Program-made: the position numbers and the translations under genes
NCBI GenBank assembly: GCA_005281725.1
Contig: SSBO01000001.1
Coordinates: 6,804,399-6,868,398 of the forward strand
Direction: 5' to 3'
DNA length: 64,000 bases
DNA from: Wuchereria bancrofti
Taxonomy: Eukaryota; Nematoda; Chromadorea; Rhabditida; Onchocercidae
The notes under the pieces: model-generated
Told to the model about the DNA's origin: nothing
The model's input: only the letters and a program-made list of their open reading frames with translations
Database searches by the model: none
Shown here: piece by piece, positions 42,503 through 55,622 of the stretch
Layout of the letters: every line of letters begins with the position of its first letter
Position numbering within the stretch: the first letter of the stretch is position 1

Positions 42503-43984
42503 ATTATCGTTTCCTTTAATCTCTCATTTCATTTATTAAATATATCAGTCAATATTCTTACCATGTTTTTAAGTGGAAAAATGTTGCACTGTCTGTGTTT
42601 GTTTTAGGATAATATTTGTTTATTTAATTTATTCCTTGGTTAAGCTGTTGTAGAATCTGCATATTGATAATAATCTTATGGGTTTTCAGTCTGAATTACT
42701 ACTAATATCTAAACGGTTATCAATTATTTCCATTAGATCAGATTTATGCAAATATAAACGCAAATAACACTTGTTTGGCTTAGTATAATTGCAAAGTAAT
42801 CCTCAGATTGAATATCTTTCCTAGCAGATTTTTCTCATCCAAACGAAAAATTATAATTGATATGAATAATTGCACTACCATCAAATTATTGCAATTAAGG
42901 ATCAAAGGATAACCTTTCAGTCTACTTTTTAATTAATTAAACCGCATTAATTTTCTAACAACTCATCATATATATTATAAATATTATGATGAGTTTATAA
43001 TATATGTGACGAATTCTCAATTACATGTATATGCATGCATTTTTGTTCATTCCCTTCATTGCTCATCATGAACTTTAAAATTGAAGTGATCCTGTCATAC
43101 ATGGGAAAGTTTTCTAGGGATAAACGACATTTGAAACGACATGCAAATATAAATCAGTAACATGAAAAAATTTCAAGAATTGAAACTATCTCAACATCTG
43201 TATTTTTTTTTGCCAAACCAATATATATTTATTATCCATACTTTCTCTCAAGAATTTAAAAATCAATTGTGTACCCTAAACGGTACGGTTATGATTAAAA
43301 TATAATTATGCAATCAATTATGATCAAAGTGTAAAGAATGTGCTATCAAACGTTATGGGATATTAATACCGGAACAAAATTTCATTGATTTTACTTGTTG
43401 CAATGCAAAATTTGGAATAGAATTTATGCTTAATATTGGAGAGTACATTGTTAACTTTTAGTGAAAACGTGCAGCGAATATTGATAATGCAGAAGAAAAA
43501 GAAAGCTAGCATGCAAGCCAAGTAGAGTTTAAATAATTAATCTGAATTTTTTCACAGATGGCAGATTAGCAAAAGTTAACATTTTCACGTTGGTGATAAT
43601 CGACTAAGTGATATTATGTTCAATATACAATGATAATTCAATGATAGGTTGCAAACAAAACATGCGAGTGATTTTGCATATATATTATACAACAATTAAA
43701 ACATACCCATTTTTAATTTTATTAATGAAATTTTGTGGAATTTATCACTCATTTGTTATATTAATTTAATAAATAAAAAATGTAACTGCTAGAAATGCTT
43801 AAAATTATAATAAAATAACAGATAATTAATTCATTTATTACCTGTAAACTCAAACGCTAAATAAGAAGTAACATGATAGATGCAATTAGGTAAGGGCAAA
43901 AATTAGGAACAAATTTATCATTCTGTATTATTTAGGCATAATAAAAAGCAAGTAATGGAAGACGGAAAGGTTGAAGATTAGGTG

Positions 43985-45880
43985 TAATTTCTCAAAACTG
44001 CTTCGTTTTGCGCATTTGGTTTAATATTTTTTGTTTGCTAATGAAAAACGAAGTCTTATGATATTTTCACCTCATCACATTGTTGCAATGTGTAAAATTT
44101 ATCTTTTATTACACAATAATTACTGTAATACCCGGATGTCATCAGTTTGGCAGAAAAAATGATGTAAGATTAAATTTTTCATTTCACTAGCGCAACCTGA
44201 TTATTTTATATTACCATGATTGTATCAGGACTACCTCTTTACAGCAATTTTAGGGAAGGCACTGCTATAAAGTTTCAATATTTGTTGCAGAAGTTATTAG
44301 TGATTGTATACCATTTCTTCATTGCTATTTTGTAATTCAGTTTGCAATGATAAGTACAAAGAATATGTAGATGATTGTCATTTTATTGATAGGCTGTAGA
44401 AAAAAAAATGAATCTTATCAAAGGATCGAAATAACTTTATCAAAAGAAGACCTCACCGTTAACAATCTATTTATATCATTGATAATTTTTATCTTTAAAA
44501 TTTTTTAGAGCTCATTAATCAGTTCATCAATGATTTTACACTTTATTCCTCCTTTATTTTATACAACCATATAATCATTAAATACCATAATTGATCATTT
44601 TGTAATATTTTGCTACGATTCTGAGATTGAAGTGCATATAAGTGATCGTATACCCTTGTGTATTCTATTTTATAATGGTTATTTTCAATGATAAGTGCAA
44701 TGATTAGGCAGATTATCACATTAATAAATTGTAAAAAATAAATTTTATCAGCATGAATCAAAATAATTTTATCAAAGAGTAAGCATCAGTGCTTCTCAAT
44801 AATCTATTTATACCATTGCTGTTTACCATTTTTTGGAGTCCATCATCGATAATTATACTTTACTTTTCCTTCATTCCTTCTTCCATCTAATCAGTAAACA
44901 GATTACGTGCCATTTTGTAGGATATTATAAGGCTTCTGACTCTCCCCTACAGATATAATATGAAGTAATCAATGTTATGAAGAACCAATGAAGGTAGGGC
45001 ATTAGCGGATTCTGAAGACTTCCTTCTTTTTTAAAGGATGACGATATGAAAGGCCGAGAAAGGTAAGGTATCAAAGACTTTTTTCTTACAAAGTTTAAAG
45101 AAAGCGACATCATGGAAAACCAAGAAAGTTTCAAATCTATAAATGACAGTATGCGCTCATGTACTTCCATTTTACAACACCTATTTGCAATGATAAGTGC
45201 AAAGGTCATGTAGATAATTAGCGTACTGATGGATATTACCAAATAAATTTTATCGAAAATAATCGAAATAACTTCGTCAAAAAAGGTTAATAGCCGAATT
45301 ACTCGGATCTCAACAATTTGAAAAAAAAAAGGAGAAGAAAAAAATTCCACAGTTCATTAAAACACTGTTTCTTCAGGACTGTGAAAAAAATTTCATTTTT
45401 ACAAAAATTTGAAAAAAACTGGTATAATTTTCAAAACTAATATTACGTTCCGCATGAATTAATATCCCCTTTGTTAATAAAAAATGAACTCTTATCATAC
45501 TTTTATTTTATGATATTGTTGCAATGCATCAAAATTTATCTTTTATTATACAAAATAATTACTGTAATACTTTAATGTTATCAGCTTGATAAGAAAAGAA
45601 AAAGAGAAAAAGAAAGTCATTTTATGTATACTTCGCAAAGATATTTTATTATCAGAATTCTAACAATTTCTTACTTTCACAGCACTTGCGCAAAATTAGA
45701 AATTAGTGTGAAGTTTGATGGAACATTGAAATAGACATATATTTGTGTAAATTTATTTATTTTTTTGCAAATGATAAGCGCAAAGATCACACAAATGATA
45801 TTGTCACGTGACTGATCCTGCGAAGTGAATCTTATCAAAAAAAAAAGTGCCAAAATAATTTTATCATAAAACAATTCCCT
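43985..45880. repeat. Diverged dispersed-tandem repeat family, four units
   Basis: The block TTTGCAATGATAAGTGCAAA followed by a variable 25-40 bp, AAATTTTATC, then ATCGAAATAATTTTATCA recurs at about 44341, 44683, 45184 and 45764. Separately, 44080-44160 and 45510-45600 share TTTATCTTTTATTA-ACAA-ATAATTACTGTAATAC, so at least two larger units carry the same upstream flank. Spacing is irregular (about 340-580 bp) and divergence high, implying an old amplification. Confidence 0.75.
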
Positions 45881-46965
45881 CTTTTTACTTCTTCCATTTC
45901 TCCATTAAAACATAATGTTTTCAGTAATTTATTAATGATTTGTGCGTTGAGTTGAAGAAGAAAAGCACATTTTTCTATCGAAGGCAGGTCTATCTCATCG
46001 TTAAATATTACCATTCATATTCATTCGTCTACATTCCATTTACCTGTCTAATGATATTGTTTATTTACTTCCATTTCATTTTCTCCTCTTTCTTTGTTTC
46101 TTACTTATTTACTTCTTTTCCTCTTTCTTCCACTCATATAATTTACATTAATTAATACTCATGTTGATTTGTGTAATTTTTTTTTAAATTTAATCAAAAA
46201 CTACCACAGAACTATTTTATTATAGTATAGTTTAAATCGAAAACTACCACAGAACTAATTATGAGTGTAATTTATGTCTTCAATTATTTGGCATATTCTT
46301 TTCCGTTACACTCTATCTAAATCTAAACAGTGCTACATAATGCGAACAAAAAAGGAATTGAAAAGAAGTACAAACTTAGTTAAAAGAAATATAACTTAAA
46401 ACGAGGAATGATTTTTCATTCTTCTGGTAAGAGCATTATACCTGTCTGTCTTGCCACATTGTCACTTCTTAGCTTCTCTCACGTAGCATTCGGGGTGATG
46501 GCATCAGTACCGTTTCATTAAACCTTTGAGTATATTTTCAGTTTCTTCATTGAAATTTAACGAGGACATTGATATTCGTCATGATAGAGTAATGCTTCTG
46601 CTGAAAGTGATTTCAATTTTTTGTTTCTTTTTTCTCTTCTTTTTTCTACTCTTTTTCTAACAGAACTATTTTTCTTCTAATTTTAAAAACTTACTTTTGT
46701 TAAATCTGACCGAAATTTAAGGAAATGGCATTTTTTGTTCGAATCTAAGTTTCCCTTAGAAATAATAGGGAATGTCAAATGCAGAATTGTTTGAAATAAC
46801 CAATGCAAATTATCTATCATTTTACTTGTTTAAAATAAAGAAAAACTAAATGGAATAAATTTAATGTCTTCGCTACTTAACAACAGTATCGTTTTTGGGC
46901 TGTTTTTTTTAAAAAAAAATGTCAACTATCTGCTAGTTTTTTCCGAATTATGCAGCAAGTTGAAA

Positions 46966-49900
46966 ATGTCAACATTGGTAGAATTATTCCGTAAAGCAGC
47001 AAATCAAGCGGAGCTGAAATCAAAAATTGTTGTTTGTGATGGAGATACCAAGTGGACGTTAGCTGAATTGGATACTATGTCAGAAAAGTTGGCAAAACAT
47101 TTTGTGGAAAAATATGGTGCTAAAAGAGGAGACTGTATTGGCATCTATATGAACAAATGCGCATTCTATGCATTAGCCTATACGGCTGCCCTGAAAGCTG
47201 GTCAGTTCTTATGCTTATCAGAATATATTTGTTGAAAGTTGGAACATCAGAATTTTTTTTTCTAACCATCTAATGAAGTCAAACGTCTCAATATAACATT
47301 GACAAATAGCAATAATTACGGTTATACATACAAATGATAATAAATGAGGTCACACATCACAAATGATAATAACTGAGACTAGACATCACAAATGATAATA
47401 AATGAGGTTACATTATAAATAATAATGACTGAGGTCATACATCACAAATATTAGTACCTAAAATCATACATCTGTTAAAAAATTGACGAAATTAAAATTA
47501 ATAAGAGTTCTGTCAAAAATATGTCAATAATAACACAAATAAAGTTAATATATTTAAAGTTTGTTTCCTTCTTTCATAATATTCAAATGTTAATCATATC
47601 GATAAGGAAAAAAGGAATTGTAAATTAAGAATAAATTGAAAACTTTTATATATTTCAATTATTATTAGTATTAATGTCATGCAAAGAAAATTTCTTTTAA
47701 ACAATAGCTTTAAACAATGGTTTTTCCAGGCTGCGCTTATCTTCCTTTGGACGTCTTTTATCCACAACCACTACTAATTGATATTATCACGGAAATTAAA
47801 CCAGTGGTCATTTGCTCAACACCAGACATTGCTAATTGTATTTCAGGTGGAACAGATATTTGCAACTTTGTTTCTACTAAAAACTTTACTAAAATTTATT
47901 ATAATTTTCACTACATATATTTTTTTTACTAATAGCTTTTTCTGTCTTTTTATGATGCTTTCAAATTTCAATTTTAGATTTGGCACCGATGTATGTATTT
48001 GGTTCTTCCCTTCCTAATCCATCACAGTCCATTAAATTACCTGAAATTGGCCCTGATGATCGTGCATATATCGTTTATAGCTCTGGCACAACCGGAAAAC
48101 CAAAAGGTGCTCGTTCATTTCTTTCTTTGGGGGCTTTTTTTTTAAAACAATAATATAATACATATCATTAGTGAAATAAAACTTAAGTTTTCAAATAATT
48201 AAAGGTGAAATTGTTTAATTGAATGTTTATTCAAATAATAAATTTATAATTTCTGATACTTGAAGTGCGTGCATTTTGAAACTTTTGAATAGCTCAAAAA
48301 ATAAGGGTGTAAAACATAGTAATAAAACTTCCGAATCATTTTAAGGTATCGAATGTCCACATCGTGGTGCTGCATTTTCATATGAATATCGATTTGTGAA
48401 ATATCCATATGTGGAAAATGAACGAGAGGCTTGTAATGTATTTTTTGTTTGGGAATTATTCAGACCGATTCTTCAAGGTTTATCTCACTTCAAATTTACC
48501 ATTATTCATAAAACTCCTTCATATTAACATTCATTAAAGCATCCGTAAAATCATGACAAAGTAATTAATAATGCAGCATAATTCTAAAACCTTAAGAATT
48601 TTTCTAGCTAAAAAAGTAGTTCAAAACAACAAGTTACGCCAAAAATATAAAAAATCGTAGAAGAGATTGATGTAAGATTGTATTTTTGATAAATGATAAA
48701 CTAAATAAATAAATGGTCACTAAAGGATTACTATTTCATTATCATCGCTTCAAAGATTGTCGCAAATGTTGCAAATGAAAAAAGTACAGTAAAATAAGAA
48801 ATTCAGGAGTTGAAATGTATGTAATACCAGATAATGTCATTTATGATTTACCTGAATTATGCCGTTTCTTGAGTACTCATAAAATTACACGAATGATGTT
48901 TACTCCATCATTGCTAGAAGCTGTCCTCGATACCCATTCTGATGAAACAATTCGATCCACATTTCATACTTTCCGGTACTATTTTAGTTCATCATTTACG
49001 ATATCAATTTAATTTCATTTTTTCTATCGTTTGGAAGAAATAATTCTAAGATCTCTAATACATAAATAACGATGATACAAACGTAAGTAGTTAACCATAA
49101 TAATAAAAGTAGTTAACCATAAAAAGTAGTTAACCATAATAATATCCCATGAGGTAGCTAATTTAGTTATTCGTAAAATTGTTATTCACGTAGTAGTACT
49201 TTGTATGATATTCCTGATAATCAATCAGCCTGCAAAATTCCTGTTTTCTAGGACGATACTGCTTTGCGGTGAAGTAGTAACATATCTCTTACTGAAACGA
49301 ATCCTCGATATCTTACCTAAAATGGAAGCAAGTTTTCTTTCTGTATTTCTTTTCGAAGTAAATTTTTTTTAATTCAATAAAGTTCTAACATTCTCTTCTC
49401 TTCAAAAACACATTCTTTTAACGCAAATTTGTAATCTTTCTCGATTGAGAAATACTTGACAATATGGTCTTTTCATCAATTTTGTTTAATTAACTAATTA
49501 ACGACTATGTTTAGATCTTGAATTTGTATAGCATTTCTGAGTGTCACGATGTATCTTACTCGAACCTCACAGAGGTCTTTTACACCCAACCATCAAGAAA
49601 ATATGCACCAGTTGGAAAAGTGATTCCTGGAGTGAAGGTTCATGTTATTGATGTTTCAGAAGGATTGAAAGAAGTGCCAATGGGAGTTCCTGGAGAGGTA
49701 GATAATATTCTTTCTTTTGTTAAAATATATAAATCATTACTAGAACTATTTTCTAAAAGTAAATTTCAAAAATATTATCAAAATCATTGAATCAAAAATT
49801 GTTTCTTTTTCTTCTACTCAAAATGACAAACGTCCGAGGTCACTGGTAAAATGAAACGTTTACGAAACAATATACATTTGGATTATATTTAATAATTTTT

Positions 49901-52900
49901 AATACATCGATTCATATGTTGCAGATTTTTGTGGGTGGACCAGCACTTGCAATTGGGTATATTAATCGACCTGAGTTAAACCAACATCGTTTTATAACTG
50001 TACCAGATGAATTACGAGATCAGTTAGGTGATCGCTTGTATAGAACAGGTGATTGGGGGTATTTACTACCTAATTCAGTTTTGGAAATTTGTGGACGATG
50101 TGATACGATGGTGAAAATCCGTGGCTACAGCATCGAAATTTTAGTTCGTTTTATACCTTCACTTGTATCAGTCATTATTATTAATTTAGAATAACATTCC
50201 GCAAATTCGAAATTTTACTGTTTAGCATTTAAATAGTTCAATTTTATTATGTATAATTCATAGGCTGTGGAATCAGTAATTTTGGAATTACCGTACGTGA
50301 AATCATGCGTGGTGATAAGCGTTGGTGCAGAAGGAGATGACAAGCAGCTTGCAGCATATGTTGTATTGAAGGAGAATGTTACTAGGAAACAAATGAGAGC
50401 TGATTTAAAAAAGCAATTACCATTCTATATGGTACCCAGCTATTTCGTCTATCTAACCAGGTATATTCGAATTTATTAAAGCTTAATTATTATTATTATG
50501 TAGCTTAATTATTAGGACCTAAAATAAATATTAGGGACACACACACAAAAAAAAATGAAAAAATATAGCATTAAATGTTGTTTGAAAAAAAAAATAATAA
50601 AAAGCAAAAACAAACAGAAATGCATGGATTGTTACAATGTGTTGAAAGTAGAAAATAAAAAGTTATGTGTATTACCTATAATTTACAGGTAATATAACCT
50701 TTTTACATATGGAACGAATTTTGCAGTTTGCCAGTAGTACCAGCATCATCAAAAGTTGACAAAAAAGCATTACCACCTGTTGATCAGCAAAAAGATGCGG
50801 TAGAAGCAAGTGCTCTTCCAAAAACTGCAACAGAAGAACGATTAGCAAAAATATGGGCTGAAGTGTTATCACGGACTGCCGTCGATATTCAAGAAAGCTT
50901 TTTTGATCTTGGAGGGTAAATTTCAAGACATAAAATCAAAACTAGTTCCTTTTATCAAATTATGCTAAACTATTTGTTGCTTATCTTTTTCTTGATGATC
51001 AAAAGTGAGATTAATTAGCAAATTGAAATATTCCAGAAAAAGAACTTCCACATGATTGGCACAAAAATATTAATATAATTTATATTCAAACTTTATTTAT
51101 AATTTCTTTAAAATATAAGACAAGAAATGTTTCACTATTTACCAATTGTGCCAGCATTCTTTAAAGTTTGATGAAAGATAAAAAGGTGCAATAATTTTAT
51201 AGATTTTTCTCTCTCGTCTATAAATTCCCCCACATCTGATATAGCTTATAGATACTATACGGTCTTTTCTTTCTCTGCTGTTTGATTTTTTCCAATCTTA
51301 AATTGTGGATTTTTTCTTTGGTTATGCAAATACAACTATATTGTATTATTCACTTATTAGAAAGAGAGTTCACAAAAGAAACTCTTAGATTATTTTTATT
51401 CTCTCATATATTCTGTATCAATCAATAATTTGCCATATTATTGTACTAAGAATTCTCAGTAACAGATGAATTATTAGAAAAATTGCAAGAAGTAACCGCT
51501 GTATATTGTAGACATTCATTGATGGCAGCTCGTTTGTTGCACAAAATTGAGGAAGAATTTGGCATACAGTTGAATATGCGGGAATTATTCGCTACACCAA
51601 CCGTATCATCACTAGCTCGACGCATCGATCATAAGGATGACAGTGATAATTTGGAGCATGTTGATTTAGCACATCAAGTTAACATTCATGACTTCAAGGA
51701 TAACGTGTATGTTTAAATCTTATCAGTTCTAATTTGATAATAAAGAAGAGAAAAAGTAATAGCGTAAGTGATAAGCATACTTAACATTCTTTGACACTGA
51801 GAAATATAAACAAAAGATGATGAAAATGAAAAGAAAATAAAGATGAAATTAAAAATAAACATAGGTGAGAAAGTCAATAATTGCCTTGTTTAGTAAAATT
51901 TAAAAACGAATGCTTAAAACAATCTTACGTGTGAGTTGTTTGTGTAATACAGTGTTTCTTTAAATTATTTTAAAAAAAAGGTTAAAAAAAAGCTGGATTT
52001 AAATTAATAAGAAGATGAGTAAAAAATATTTTATTGTGAATAAATTTAAAACTTTGTATATTTGAATTTGAAATTATTACAGGATGGACTTACACTTACG
52101 CGCTTTTTGGCGCTCTACCGATATGGATTATAGCTTTTCACGTGACATTGTATTGCTAACTGGTGTTACTGGCTTTATTGGTTCTCATATACTTGTCAAA
52201 CTTCTACTCACAACTGAGGTTATCGATAGTTCTTTGATTGTAATAACTTGATCTTCTGTAATCTTTCTTGAACAGATTTCTATAAATCAGTGAGATGTTC
52301 TTTATTTCTTTCTTTTTTCATCTGAACATTAGATATCATATGTCGCCGATACATGAATGAGTGCACAGCTAACTTAATTCTGTTGTTAAAGAAGGTATTG
52401 CTTCATAAAAAAGGTTGAAGTTTGAGAATTCATTAATGAGAATTTCAGATGCGAGTTATTTGTTTGATTCGAGAAAGCGCAGGTGTTACCACACAATCTA
52501 GGCTCATCGACAGTATCGAGAAGATGGGTGAGAAATTTCATCATTCTAAAATTTATTTTTGAGTTTTCGTCGATATAATTGTGATCATTTTCAGAAATTA
52601 GATCAAAAATGATTTACTTGGTTTAAATAAAATTAAATAGCGAATAATTAACAAGAGAAAAAATTAAAGAGTGTTGCGCTTTATATAAAATATTCAAATA
52701 ATTCTAATATTTATTTGCAATTCTTTGAGGTATGATGACCAACACATTGAATGACTTAATCAAAAGTCGAGTTAAAATAATTTCTGGTGATGTGGCACTA
52801 GTACGACTAGGTCTTAGCGAAGAGGAATATTTATTCCTAACATATGAGGTGGACATAGTAATTCATGCTGCTGCTTATGTTAATTTGATCTTCCCATATC

Positions 52901-55473
52901 AGGTAAACCGATAAAATAATATTTCAGCATTAATTAAAATAATCAATTCAGTCGCATACTTGAAGGAATTAAGCTTATATACCAATTTATTATATAATCT
53001 TCCATTTATTATATAAAGAAATATGATAGAGCAATGTTATGGAATATTATACAACAAGATATTATCCAAATTCCATTAACGGTAAAAAGTAATAGACAAT
53101 CTTTGAAAGCAAAAGTATGTTTATTATAGGCTCTACATGGCATTAATGTATTGGGTACGCGAAATATTTTAGATTTCTGCCATCAGAATAAAGTAAAACC
53201 ACTCTATTATCTAAGGTAAATTATAATTCCTATAGATTAATTCCTTCTATTTATGCTAGCACCCAAAAAAAAGGGCAGTCTAGAATGATTATACTATTTA
53301 GAAAGATCTATATTTTTATAGTTGGAATATAATTTGAGTTAATGTTGTAAAGCAATTACTATAATATTTTTGACATTTGCTTGTAATTTTGTTCGACATT
53401 GCATGAATTACTGAAATCTAATTTTGCTGAGTGAATAATTTAAACTTAATTTTGTTGGATGAATTTTGAAAAATTTTTTTTAACAGTTGAAATAGATAAA
53501 AAAGTTGCAGTTGTCTGCTGTTAACATATCAAAGAAGATCTGATTGAACATGTAAATATGATGCTTTAATTGTATTATCTATTTTTCATTATTCATAAAA
53601 TGTGCTACAAATGATATGAATTGGCAGTTTACAGTTTGCAATTTGCAGCACAGATGCAGTAATACCATCGAATTTAAAGGATGTTGATGAGGATATCAGT
53701 AATGATGATGTGCAAGGAAAATTAATGAATGGTTATGCTCAAACTAAATGGGTGGCTGAAAGATTAGTAATTAATTCACAGGTACGAGGACTTCCGACAG
53801 TAATCTTTCGACTTGGTATGTTATTGTGAATTATTTATTACTTATTTTAAATGAATTATTTATTTACCTATGCTAAGTATTTTTCTATCATAAATTCTAT
53901 GAATAAAAGTTTCTTCTAATTTGTTATCGTAGATATAATCAAAAAAAAAAAAAAGAAAAAAGAAATGATATGGGATAAACGAGATAAACGATAGAATTCA
54001 ACTAATTTATAAAAGATAAGACTAGCAGTGATGAATAGACCCACGATTATAGGAAATCAAGCAGCCTCAATGAGTACCGGTAGATGGAATAATCAAGATT
54101 TCATTTATTTATTAATTTTTTGCTCGATTCAATCCAAAATGGCTCCAGATTTAGATTGGGTGGTATGCTTTTTAATTATTTTTTTCATTTCATTTTTAAT
54201 TTTTCTAAAATTCTGATGCTAGAACTAATAACTTGGTTCAAAAGGTCATGCTCAATTATGCTTGGAATAAAAATTGCCCAAGCATCTTCAAAATAAATAA
54301 CACGTAAGAAATTACTGACAGTCTGGAACGAAGAAATTGATTATGACGTTAATGACATTTAGCTCTCTTCCATTACAGGTAGAATTTACACCTGTCGACT
54401 TTACTTCATCGTTTATAACACAAATTCTAACGAAAAGTTTTCGTGCTAGCATGGGAAAAATATTTCATTTAACAAACAGTAATGGGCCAACTTGGCGACA
54501 AATTGTCAATTGGATAAATGATTTTGGCATTCCAATGCGACTGATACCTTTGCAGCAATGGGTGCAACTGTAAGTTGACATTATTTCATTATATGCAAAT
54601 ATAAATTGTGTATTTTTGATATGCAATGAAAAAAAAAATTGATTGTAACATTGATAACGTCTAATTCTCTTCCATTAAAGTAGAATTTATACTGTCCATT
54701 TCACTTTGACCCCGAACCCTGAAGATATTATCAGTAAGGCAGTGTTTATTCATCAGTGATAACTAATAAACGTTTGGTCTATATTAGGGAAAAAATCTTA
54801 AAATAATCAATCTAGGCAGGAAGGAATCTAAAAGATGAATATTTTAGGATTAGTACGAATGAAGGGGCAGAATACCAACAGCTGCATAAATTACTTCAAG
54901 TGATAGTCAAGTAAGAGCTTATTTGAAAGAATATTACATCTATTCTTAACATCAATTAACTCCCTTAGGAATTTCTCAAATGTTATTTTTCCTCTGGCTA
55001 AAGGAAATTTTTGTGAAGTTATGCCATCTTTCTGAAAAGATAGCCAGGTAAGTAAAAGATCAAGATGAGAAATAATTTATTAAAATCCCCGCGCATACCC
55101 TGCTCATCATATTAATTATTTGAAATTGAAGAAATTATTTCTCCGATGACCATTATTACTAAGTACAATCTCGAAATAATAAATAAAAATATCACAGCAA
55201 AATTTTATTGAAAAATTTTTATCAATTAAAAAAAATTATTAAAAATTATTAGAATGAATGAAAAGAAATTAAGAGTTGTCGTATTACAGAGATGATACAT
55301 TTTTCGGGGCACAATCAATGTATAAACGAACAAATACAGAAAAAGTGCTGAAAGATATGGGTGGCACATATCCTGTAGTGACGAAAAGTTTATTCACCCA
55401 TTGGCTTAGACTTATGGCTCAAAATAATTTCACAGGAATACCAACATCCACTCCTTTTGATAAGTTTTTTTAA
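46966..55473 (+). CDS. NRPS-like adenylation / carrier / thioester-reductase protein (A-T-R), with apparent frameshift
   Basis: Exons: 46966-47200, 47730-47846, 47978-48106, 48346-48477, 48807-48975, 49252-49327, 49515-49697, 49925-50143, 50264-50460, 50727-50915, 51512-51706, 52083-52218, 52449-52527, 52730-52902, 53130-53215, 53649-53815, 54053-54162, 54379-54569, 54848-54910, 54969-55047 and 55290-55473; about 1,036 residues. The adenylation domain (1-500) activates a carboxylic acid with ATP and shows YSSGTTGKPKG (about 150-160), NLYSISE (about 288), YRTGDWG, GRCDTMVKIRGYSIE and the lysine motif SSKVDKKAL. The carrier domain (about 505-600) has FFDLGGHSL with the phosphopantetheine serine. 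The reductase domain (about 615 to end) has LLTGVTGFIGSH for NAD(P)H and the catalytic GYAQTKW. This is the architecture of alpha-aminoadipate reductase-like and carboxylic-acid reductases; the substrate is unknown. Exon 6 uses a GC donor (GAA|GCAAGT). Exon 20 is one base out of phase with exon 21. The start at 46966 lies 12 nt after an acceptor; an upstream in-frame ATG at 46864 is less likely. Confidence 0.88.
47326..47450 (+). repeat. Tandem repeat, about 29-32 bp unit, four copies
   Basis: Repeats of CATCACAAATGATAATAA followed by CTGAGGT, in intron 1 of the NRPS-like gene. Copies differ by a few substitutions. Confidence 0.8.
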
Positions 55474-55622
55474 TCATGATTCATTAAAAAAGGAGAGATC
55501 AATTGATTAGTTAAATTTGGATTCAGGGATTTTTTTCTTTACTTTTTTGAAGCTCTCTTATTGACATATTAAGTAGTAACAGTTTTTATAATCTATTCTA
55601 AAGTTTTGTTTTTATTAATCGC
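55474..55622 (+). promoter_or_regulatory. Short spacer between the NRPS-like and SDR genes
   Basis: 149 bp, with no AATAAA after the upstream stop but a pyrimidine tract (TTTTTTTCTTTACTTTTTT, about 55530-55548) and acceptor-like AG sites before the next ATG. This is the layout expected of an operon intercistronic region in nematodes, where the downstream message is trans-spliced. Inference only. Confidence 0.35.

Larger units (their letters stand above)
39327..46965. other. Large intergenic region with repeats and orphan exons
   Basis: No gene can be built. It contains a 31-codon frame after an acceptor (40524-40619), an exon-like segment (42175-42225), an AAT tract (42446-42502), a hairpin near 42957-42993, and the diverged repeat family at 43985-45880. 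Minus-strand open frames at 44543-44761, 44925-45350 (141 codons) and 45677-45874 fall inside that repeat family and share hydrophobic stretches because the DNA is repeated. Confidence 0.4.

Noticed and set aside
46864..46965. N-terminal extension of the NRPS-like protein from ATG 46864
   Set aside because: A splice acceptor (ATGCAG) lies between it and the ATG at 46966, and the extension does not resemble the start of adenylation domains.
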